A DNA stretch of 5,756 nucleotides from an uncultured Eubacteriales bacterium (lineage in GTDB: Bacteria; Bacillota; Clostridia; Lachnospirales; Lachnospiraceae): NCBI GenBank assembly GCA_900313855.1, contig OMSZ01000126.1, positions 1 to 5,756 of the forward strand, given 5' to 3'. Positions 1 through 5,756 of the stretch are shown piece after piece. The position numbers were made by a program, and so were the translations under genes. Under the pieces are notes generated by a model. That model saw only the letters and a program-made list of their open reading frames with translations. It was not told where the DNA came from and searched no databases. How positions within the stretch are numbered: the first letter of the stretch is position 1; every line of letters starts with the position of its first letter.

Positions 1-1
1 A

Positions 2-1708
2 CTCTCACGTGAAGATCTTGACAAGATCGAGGCTGAGATGAAGAAGGTTGTCAAAGAGAATCTTCCTATTAAAAGATTCACACTTGGCAGGGCTGAGGCT
101 ATCAAGTTCATGCAGGATAGAAATGAGCCTTACAAGGTTGAGCTTATCGAGGATCTGCCGGAGGATGCTGAGCTTTCCTTCTACGAGCAGGGTGAGTTCA
201 CAGATCTTTGCGCAGGACCACATCTTATGAGCACCAAGCCTGTTAAGTTCTTCAAGCTTACATCATCATCAGGCGCATACTGGAGAGGTGATTCAAACAA
301 GAAAATGCTCACACGTATCTACGGAACCGCCTATACCAAGAAGGAAGATCTTGAAGAACGTCTTGCATTCTTAGAGACGATTAGAGAGCGTGACCACAAC
401 AGACTCGGACGCGAGCTTGAGCTTTTCACAACCGTTGATGTTATCGGACAGGGACTTCCGCTCTTCATGCCTAAGGGAACAAAGATCATCCAGACCCTGC
501 AGCGCTGGATCGAGGATCTTGAGGATAATGAGTGGGGCTATGTAAGAACACGTACTCCGCTTATGGCAAAGAGCAATCTTTACAAGCTTTCAGATCACTG
601 GTTCCACTACAAGGATGGAATGTTCGTATTAAATGATGACGACAATGATACAGATGATCCTTCGGCTTACGCTGATCCTGAGACCTGCTTAAAGCACGCA
701 CAGGAGAATGTTCATCTTAACGCTGACGGCAAGGAGGTTATGGCGCTTCGCCCTATGACCTGCCCGTTCCAGTATTTCGTATATAAGGCAAAGCCTAAGA
801 GCTACAGAGATCTCCCATACCGTATGGGCGAAACCTCTACACTTTTCCGTAACGAGGATTCCGGTGAAATGCACGGACTTACACGTGTAAGACAGTTCAC
901 AATCTCAGAGGGACATCTTGTATGTACTCCCGAGCAGATCAAGGATGAGTTCAAGAACTGTGTTGCTCTTGCAAAATACTGTCTTACAACCTTAGGCGTT
1001 GAAGAGGATGTAACCTACCGTATGTCAAAATGGGATCCTAACGATTCAGACAAATATCTTGGTACTGCTGATGATTGGAACAAGGTTCAGAACTACATGA
1101 GAGAGATCTTAGATGAGATCGGTCTTGACTATGTTGAGGCTGACGGAGAGGCAGCATTTTACGGACCTAAGCTTGACATCCAGGCTAAGAACGTATATGG
1201 CAAAGAGGATACAATGATAACTATCCAGCTTGATATGTTCTTATCAAAGCGTTATGACATGACCTATGTTGATAAGGACGGCGAGAAGAAATATCCATAC
1301 ATCATCCACAGAACATCAATGGGATGCTATGAGAGAACTCTCGCATGGCTTATTGAAAAATATGCCGGCGCATTCCCTACATGGCTTGCCCCTGAGCAGG
1401 TTCGTATCCTTCCTATATCAGAGAAGTTCCATGAGTATGGTAATGAGATACTTGCAGAGCTTAAGAAGAACGGTATCCTTGCTACTATGGATGACCGTGC
1501 AGAGAAGATCGGATACAAGATCCGTGAGGCAAGATTGCAGAAGCTTCCTTATATGTTGGTTGTAGGCGCGAACGAGCAGGAGAACAAGACCGTTTCTGTC
1601 AGAAAGCGTGGAGAAGACGGTGATCTCGGAGCTATGGAGCTTAGCACATTTATTAATAAGATCTGTGAGGAGATCAGAACCAAATCGCTCACACAAATGG
1701 AAGTATAA
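2..1708 (+). CDS. thrS: Threonyl-tRNA synthetase, 5'-truncated by window edge
   Basis: This cytoplasmic class II aminoacyl-tRNA synthetase charges tRNA-Thr with threonine using ATP. The frame is open from base 2, so the ATG at 38 is an internal Met (residue 13 of the 568 visible), not the start. The TGS domain and the first part of the editing domain lie outside the window; by E. coli numbering about 110 residues are missing. The editing-domain motif DLCAGPH is present (Cys70, His74 of the fragment). The catalytic core follows: motif 2 around YRMGETSTLFRNEDSG, and motif 3 in HRTSMGCYERTLAWLIE. The three expected zinc ligands appear as Cys254 (RPMTCP), His305 (SEGHLVC) and His436 (HRTSMG). The C-terminal anticodon-binding domain starts near PTWLAPEQVRILP and runs to the end. 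An acidic insertion of about 30 residues precedes the zinc Cys, and several core motifs differ from the E. coli and Bacillus versions (RPMTCPFQ for RPMNCPGH; FTISEGH for FTQDDAH). Any T-box leader would lie outside the window. Confidence 0.97.
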   Translation, partial: LSREDLDKIEAEMKKVVKENLPIKRFTLGRAEAIKFMQDRNEPYKVELIEDLPEDAELSFYEQGEFTDLCAGPHLMSTKPVKFFKLTSSSGAYWRGDSNKKMLTRIYGTAYTKKEDLEERLAFLETIRERDHNRLGRELELFTTVDVIGQGLPLFMPKGTKIIQTLQRWIEDLEDNEWGYVRTRTPLMAKSNLYKLSDHWFHYKDGMFVLNDDDNDTDDPSAYADPETCLKHAQENVHLNADGKEVMALRPMTCPFQYFVYKAKPKSYRDLPYRMGETSTLFRNEDSGEMHGLTRVRQFTISEGHLVCTPEQIKDEFKNCVALAKYCLTTLGVEEDVTYRMSKWDPNDSDKYLGTADDWNKVQNYMREILDEIGLDYVEADGEAAFYGPKLDIQAKNVYGKEDTMITIQLDMFLSKRYDMTYVDKDGEKKYPYIIHRTSMGCYERTLAWLIEKYAGAFPTWLAPEQVRILPISEKFHEYGNEILAELKKNGILATMDDRAEKIGYKIREARLQKLPYMLVVGANEQENKTVSVRKRGEDGDLGAMELSTFINKICEEIRTKSLTQMEV

Positions 1709-1737
1709 TATAAAGCTATAGATTCATATTCACAATC

Positions 1738-1779
1738 AAAAAATAAGATTAGTGTTCCAAAACACTAATCTTATTTTTT
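1738..1779. terminator. Bidirectional intrinsic terminator between convergent genes
   Basis: A perfect 19-bp inverted repeat has arms at 1738-1756 and 1761-1779 and a 4-base CCAA loop at 1757-1760. The outer part of the stem pairs six A with six T, so a U-tract follows the inner hairpin whichever strand is transcribed. The inner stem (TAAGATTAGTGTT paired with its complement) is AT-rich for a terminator but long and without mismatch. It lies 29 bases after the thrS stop and 17 bases beyond the stop of the minus-strand kinase gene, so it can serve both. The rest of the 88-base intergenic region (1709-1737 and 1780-1796) shows nothing else recognisable. Confidence 0.9.
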
Positions 1780-1796
1780 GTAGCAGTATATTATTC

Positions 1797-4466
1797 TTAT
1801 TCATCAAAGTACATGAATCCGAAGGTTCCCGGTCCACAGTTTACCGCGATGGCAGGCGATGCCTTCTGGAAGAATATATGATCAAACTCAACCCTGTCTC
1901 CTATCATTTCCTTGATAAGATCAAGCTCCCTCTGGTTAATACCCACATAAGTTACAAACAGCACTCTGCGATCGACCTTATCCATTCTTCCGATCACCCT
2001 GTCTATATACTTTTTCCAGGCACGCTCTTTTCTTCCGAAGAAGAAACCGCCAACCTTCATATCACCATTCTTAACCTTAAGCATCGGATGAACAGAAAAT
2101 GCCCTCATGATATCCGCAATATGATCATTTAACTGTCCGGCTCTTGCCAGATAATCCAGGCTTTCAACAATAAATGTTGTCCTAACCTTATCCTTTAGCA
2201 CCTCAAGTCTTTCGATAATCTCATCAACGCTCTTCCCGGCTTCTGCCATACGGCACGCTGCAAGAACCATCAGACCCTGTCCGCTTGAGAGCTGTGTGGT
2301 ATCATAAACAGTAACATTATCAAATATTCCGGCCGCCTCCGTTGCTATCGCGCATCCGCTATTGTTAAGCTTTCCGGAGATTGAAAGATGGATAACATTA
2401 TTGGCATTTGCCAGCTGATTGGCAAAGAATGCCTCGTGTTCACTAACAGTCGGAGCCTTTGTCCATGCGGCATTACCCTCCTTCATATATGCAAGCAGCC
2501 CCTTAGAATCTATCTCCAATCCATCTGCGAATATTCCATCCTCCGTCTCAACTCTGTGTGGAATAAGACCAATGTTATGCTTTTTGACAAGCTCCTTTGG
2601 TATATCCGCCACACTCTCAGTAGATATCACAACGCCGACCTTCTTCTTGTGTTTGTTCATCCACGCCATACTTTCTTCGAGAATGGTCGAATCATCATTG
2701 GTAACTATGACCAGATCACGCTGCAGCTGTCTGTATAACTCCTGCTCTAGAGCCTCGCCGCTTACAGGCTTAACAAGATATCCGTCAAAGCCCTCACGCA
2801 CATAAAGCGCCTTGTTATCAGCATCGGCATTAGCAGTAAGGATAACCATTTTGGCATTCTTACTTCTGCCACCCGCCTGGGTTCTGATCTTCTGCGTACA
2901 TTCTATTCCATCCATTTCCGGCATCATATGATCCATGAAAATAACATGGTATTCCTTTTCCAAGGTCTTTTCAAGAGCAACCGCACCACTCTCGACCGTA
3001 TCAATATTAACCTTGGTTTCCCGCAAAAGCTTAGTCACAACCATAAGGTTCGACACATTATCATCCACAACAAGGATCCTTGCCTCAGGTGCCTCAAAGC
3101 TGTTGTGGTAAACCTTCTTTTCGTGAAGTGCCGCGCGGTTTTCTATGCCGAATTCTCCAACCGCATTCTCATCCGTAATCTTTCCTGGTATCTCGATAAT
3201 AAATGTTGAGCCCTTGGAATAAACACTGTTGACCGTGATCTTACCACCCATCATGTCAACAAACTGCTTAACAATGGAAAGTCCCAATCCGGTACCCTCT
3301 ATATATTTGTTTCTCTCCTCATCCACACGCTTAAAAGCAGTAAAAAGATACGGGATATTCTCCTTCTTTATTCCTATTCCGGTATCCGTCACCGTGTAGA
3401 TAACATTGGCCATCCCATCCTCTTTTCTCTCACACTGGATCGAGAGATTGACCGAACCCGTCTTGGTATATTTGATAGAATTATTGATAACATTAATAAG
3501 TATCTGCTTGATCCTGACTTCATCACCAAGATATCCTGCCGGCATATCAGGAGCAAGATCCACATGGAACTCCAGTCCTTTTTCCTTGGCACGGATCCAC
3601 AGCATACCGACAACATCCGAAAGCATATCTCCTATATTATATGGCTCAGAGCTTAGCGTCATCTGCCCCGACTCAAGCTTGGACATATCAAGAATATCAT
3701 TGGTAAGATGAAGAAGCATCTTACTTGCAGACTGGATATTGGCAGCATTTTCCGCCACCTCCTTTGATACATCCTCACGAAGTATCATTTCATTCAAACC
3801 TATAATGGTGTTGATCGGCGTTCTGATCTCATGACTCATGCTTGAGAAGAAATGGCTCTTTGCCGAAGTGATATCCTCTATCTCACGACGGCGTTCCTCC
3901 GCCTCTTTATTCTCATGATTATACATTTTGATAACAAAGGTTATCATGATGTTGACTGCGCACATTATAAGGAGCAGGGAAATAAATGAATCCATATACG
4001 CCACCGTGTTGTTGTGTTCCGTAACATACTGCGGATAATGATAAGCATAACCATAGCACAACAGTGTCATAACAACCTGCGCAAAGAAGAAGAATTTTTT
4101 CACCCAGCCCTTTAGTGTCAGACTGGTGAAAAGAATCGCAAGTATGAACCACAGCGGTCCTCCGCCGTATATACCTCCGCCGGTAAAGAATGTAACCGGA
4201 AGCAGAAAGAACACTATTATAATTGAAAAGACTGTCGCCATAATTCCGATCATCTTCTTGCGTATGGCAATAACACTAAGCAGCGCTGCAATAACGATAG
4301 CACCGCCGAGCATCAAAAGATCCGTAAAGGTCTCGCCTATCAAGGCTCCAACAATGAATATGATCACCATTGCAAGAAGAGCCACACAGGAAAGAAGTAC
4401 AAAAAGCCTGTTTTCAAAGCTTAGATCTGATTCAAATAACATTTTTCTCAATTTCTTGAAAAGCAT
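1797..4466 (-). CDS. Membrane hybrid sensor histidine kinase with receiver and C-terminal DegV-like domain
   Basis: This 889-residue protein is predicted to be a membrane sensor kinase that autophosphorylates on His and passes phosphate to its own receiver. Domains in order: a basic N-terminus (1-20); six hydrophobic helices at about 20-44, 47-68, 73-95, 104-118, 124-142 and 157-180, with charges fitting the positive-inside rule; a short charged linker (184-200); HisKA with SHEIRTP (phospho-His212); HATPase_c with N-box Asn325/Asn329, G1 DTGIGI (361-366) and G2 GTGLGLSI (391-398); a receiver at about 463-580 with Asp468/Asp469, phospho-acceptor Asp512 (MDHMMPEMDG), Thr544 and Lys566-Pro567; a linker; then a DegV-like domain (about 608-889). 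DegV hallmarks are ESVADIPKEL, YDTTQLSSGQG, FIVESLDYLARAGQL, GRKERAWKK and a terminal CGPGTFG. DegV proteins bind fatty acids, and the FakB members present them to FakA kinase; that role here is inference. The ATG at 4466 has AGGAGG nine bases upstream. The gene is 15 bases downstream of a receiver/HPt gene. All kinase and receiver catalytic residues look intact. No large extracytoplasmic domain is seen, so the signal may be sensed in or near the membrane. The ligand is unknown. Confidence 0.93.
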   Translation of the reverse strand: MLFKKLRKMLFESDLSFENRLFVLLSCVALLAMVIIFIVGALIGETFTDLLMLGGAIVIAALLSVIAIRKKMIGIMATVFSIIIVFFLLPVTFFTGGGIYGGGPLWFILAILFTSLTLKGWVKKFFFFAQVVMTLLCYGYAYHYPQYVTEHNNTVAYMDSFISLLLIMCAVNIMITFVIKMYNHENKEAEERRREIEDITSAKSHFFSSMSHEIRTPINTIIGLNEMILREDVSKEVAENAANIQSASKMLLHLTNDILDMSKLESGQMTLSSEPYNIGDMLSDVVGMLWIRAKEKGLEFHVDLAPDMPAGYLGDEVRIKQILINVINNSIKYTKTGSVNLSIQCERKEDGMANVIYTVTDTGIGIKKENIPYLFTAFKRVDEERNKYIEGTGLGLSIVKQFVDMMGGKITVNSVYSKGSTFIIEIPGKITDENAVGEFGIENRAALHEKKVYHNSFEAPEARILVVDDNVSNLMVVTKLLRETKVNIDTVESGAVALEKTLEKEYHVIFMDHMMPEMDGIECTQKIRTQAGGRSKNAKMVILTANADADNKALYVREGFDGYLVKPVSGEALEQELYRQLQRDLVIVTNDDSTILEESMAWMNKHKKKVGVVISTESVADIPKELVKKHNIGLIPHRVETEDGIFADGLEIDSKGLLAYMKEGNAAWTKAPTVSEHEAFFANQLANANNVIHLSISGKLNNSGCAIATEAAGIFDNVTVYDTTQLSSGQGLMVLAACRMAEAGKSVDEIIERLEVLKDKVRTTFIVESLDYLARAGQLNDHIADIMRAFSVHPMLKVKNGDMKVGGFFFGRKERAWKKYIDRVIGRMDKVDRRVLFVTYVGINQRELDLIKEMIGDRVEFDHIFFQKASPAIAVNCGPGTFGFMYFDE

Positions 4467-4475
4467 GAGTAAGCT

Positions 4476-4481
4476 CCTCCT
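4476..4481 (-). promoter_or_regulatory. Strong Shine-Dalgarno site for the kinase-DegV gene
   Basis: The minus strand reads AGGAGG, then nine bases, then ATG at 4466-4464. The site lies entirely in the 15-base gap after the upstream stop codon (4482-4484). It supports the chosen start over the later in-frame Met at residue 9 and indicates independent translation within one operon. No promoter is visible in this gap. Confidence 0.88.
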
Positions 4482-5756
4482 CTATTCTTCCGGCAGGAAT
4501 TCAAGAATTTCGGAATCGAAATCCATTTCCTTAAAATCATGAATGTCATCCGGATTAAATTCAATAACATCATCTTCTTCCGACGAACTGTTCATCACAA
4601 CATCCTCAACGCCGAAAGTCATCTTGATCCCGTTAGTTATATTCTCATACCGCATAAACATATCTTCATGATTCTTTTCTATATACGCACTGTCACCGGT
4701 CTTGGCCGCATCCTCTAAGAGTCGTGCTTTTTCCGAAAGCTCCATTGCGCCTATCATCTTTGCGGTACTTTTAAGCGCATGGACAAGTATTGCATAATTG
4801 CCAAGCTCACCGCTCTCGAAATATCTCTCCATATCAACCTTCTTAGTCATCGATTCCGTAGCGAACTGAATAACAAGGGATTTGTAGAAGCCTCTGTCAT
4901 TCTGACAATACCGAAGCCCGTTTTCGGTATCTATGCCTAGCTCTTTGAGTGCATCTAAAGCCTTATTGGCGCCACCTTCAGATACATCCTTTTCCACAGT
5001 CTTTTCATATGTGATAGCCGATACCGGAAGAACACGCTTAAGCACGCGCTCTAACTCCTCCTGCTCTATAGGCTTGCTGACAAATCCGTCAAAGCCTTCC
5101 CTGATGAACATCTCCTTAGCCGAGCTTACCGCATTAGCTGTAAGGGCAACTATCGGGAATTCCTCGTGTTTTCTTGAAGCTTCGGTACGGATCCTCTTCA
5201 TCGCCTCAACGCCGTCCATTCCCGGCATCATGTGATCCATGAATACAAGGTCGTAGCTGTTCTTCTTACATCTGCTTATAGCCTCAATTCCCGAATCCGC
5301 TGTTGCGACTATCATTCCATAACTTCCGAATATACCCATTGCAACAGTAAGATTCATCGGCTCATCGTCCACAACAAGAACACGAACGTTTCGACAGAAC
5401 ATCTTGCCTTCCTCTGTCTCCTCGTCATTTATACTATTGATAGCGGAAGCGATAGGGAAGCAGTAGAACGGTTTTCTTATAATCCTTACCCTTGAACCTA
5501 ACGGGAGCTTGAAATTCTCACCCGCAACCACCTCAATGCGGACAGTCTTAGAAAGCTCGGTCATGAAATCAACATCCTTTTCATATTCGTCCTCTCCAAC
5601 GAAAAGATGAGTAAGCTCGATCTGTTTGACAAGCTTCTTAAGATTCTCAATATTATCAACCCTGTGCAGATTGACCTTAAGTCCCTCCGCAATATTTCTA
5701 ACTGTATTATTGTAGTACTCTCTGACATTGGGATTGGCGTATTTGTCAAAATGAAG
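4482..5756 (-). CDS. Multidomain phosphorelay protein (degenerate receiver, receiver, HPt), 5'-truncated by window edge
   Basis: The frame is open to the right edge: 64 codons precede the Met at 5564, giving 424 visible residues. That Met falls inside a domain, so it is not the true start. Residues about 1-110 resemble a degenerate receiver: a strand at THLFVG where the acceptor Asp is expected, a strand at VRIEVVAG, and a retained Lys-Pro in RIIRKPFYCFPIASAIN (Lys95-Pro96). Residues about 123-244 are a canonical receiver: VDDEP (Asp130/Asp131), acceptor Asp174 in MDHMMPGMDG, LTAN, and Lys228-Pro229. Residues about 272-382 form an HPt domain with phospho-His326 in HALKSTAKMIGA. An acidic tail (about 383-424) ends the protein. 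In known hybrid kinases of the BarA type, receiver and HPt domains follow a HisKA/HATPase core; a kinase core upstream of the window is likely but unseen. The protein probably relays phosphate from its receiver to His326 and on to another receiver, possibly that of the downstream kinase-DegV protein, whose gene follows after 15 bases. It could instead be a kinase-less relay protein. Confidence 0.9.
   Translation of the reverse strand, partial: LHFDKYANPNVREYYNNTVRNIAEGLKVNLHRVDNIENLKKLVKQIELTHLFVGEDEYEKDVDFMTELSKTVRIEVVAGENFKLPLGSRVRIIRKPFYCFPIASAINSINDEETEEGKMFCRNVRVLVVDDEPMNLTVAMGIFGSYGMIVATADSGIEAISRCKKNSYDLVFMDHMMPGMDGVEAMKRIRTEASRKHEEFPIVALTANAVSSAKEMFIREGFDGFVSKPIEQEELERVLKRVLPVSAITYEKTVEKDVSEGGANKALDALKELGIDTENGLRYCQNDRGFYKSLVIQFATESMTKKVDMERYFESGELGNYAILVHALKSTAKMIGAMELSEKARLLEDAAKTGDSAYIEKNHEDMFMRYENITNGIKMTFGVEDVVMNSSSEEDDVIEFNPDDIHDFKEMDFDSEILEFLPEE

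Noticed and set aside
38..40. ATG at 38 as the thrS start
   Set aside because: The preceding codons from base 2 are open and give a ThrRS-like sequence (LSREDLDKIEAE), and the editing domain would be cut.
689..874. Minus-strand frame inside thrS, and similar ones at 1327-1696
   Set aside because: They are antisense to conserved ThrRS catalytic and anticodon-binding sequence.
1752..2132. Plus-strand open frame of 126 codons
   Set aside because: It overlaps the terminator and the DegV coding strand, has no ribosome binding site or recognisable domain, and is antisense to a well-supported gene.
2388..3711. Several plus-strand open frames of about 93-128 codons
   Set aside because: All lie antisense to the kinase gene, whose domains and catalytic motifs are intact. 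None shows a start context or a family match.
4126..4542. Plus-strand open frame of 138 codons opposite the membrane segment
   Set aside because: It is the shadow of codons for the hydrophobic helices on the other strand, spans a gene boundary and shows no domain.
2916..5237. Nearly identical DNA around CATCATxTGATCCATGAA in two places (about 2922 and 5227)
   Set aside because: Both copies encode the MDHMMPxMDG acceptor motif of the two receivers, so the likeness reflects protein homology rather than a mobile or regulatory repeat.
5561..5564. Met at 5564 as the start of the receiver/HPt protein
   Set aside because: The frame continues without a stop for 64 codons to the window edge, and the Met sits inside a receiver-like domain. 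A weak AAGGA about ten bases upstream is not enough to outweigh this.
4465..5618. 12-base direct repeat ATGAGTAAGCTC at 4465-4476 and 5607-5618
   Set aside because: One copy is at the kinase start region and the other is inside a coding region. Length and placement fit chance, with no flanking similarity.

Overview
The window looks like a chromosomal segment from a Gram-positive anaerobe of the class Clostridia, most likely Lachnospiraceae (Butyrivibrio- or Roseburia-like). This is inferred from protein flavour: a Clostridia-type threonyl-tRNA synthetase, hybrid histidine kinases whose receivers carry MDHMMPxMDG, a DegV-fold domain, and strong AGGAGG ribosome binding. No rRNA or other taxonomic marker is present, so the assignment is tentative.

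Layout: (1) Positions 2-1708, plus strand, hold the 3' part of thrS, cut by the left edge. (2) Positions 1709-1796 are an 88-base convergent intergenic region with a perfect 19-bp inverted repeat that reads as a terminator on both strands. (3) Positions 1797-4466, minus strand, hold a complete 889-residue membrane hybrid sensor histidine kinase (six predicted membrane helices, HisKA, HATPase_c, receiver) fused at its C-terminus to a full-length DegV-like domain. (4) Positions 4482-5756, minus strand, hold the 3' part of a second multidomain signalling protein (degenerate receiver, canonical receiver, HPt, acidic tail). Its frame stays open to the right edge, so the gene begins outside the window.

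The two minus-strand genes are 15 bases apart and almost certainly co-transcribed, the receiver/HPt protein first. The kinase-DegV protein has no HPt and the upstream protein has one, so they could form a single phosphorelay whose last receiver sits next to a fatty-acid-binding-type fold. The kinase-receiver-DegV fusion, with several DegV signature positions altered, is the most interesting item here. thrS is a separate, convergent housekeeping gene with no evident functional link. No tRNA, rRNA, CRISPR array, insertion sequence or attachment site was recognised.
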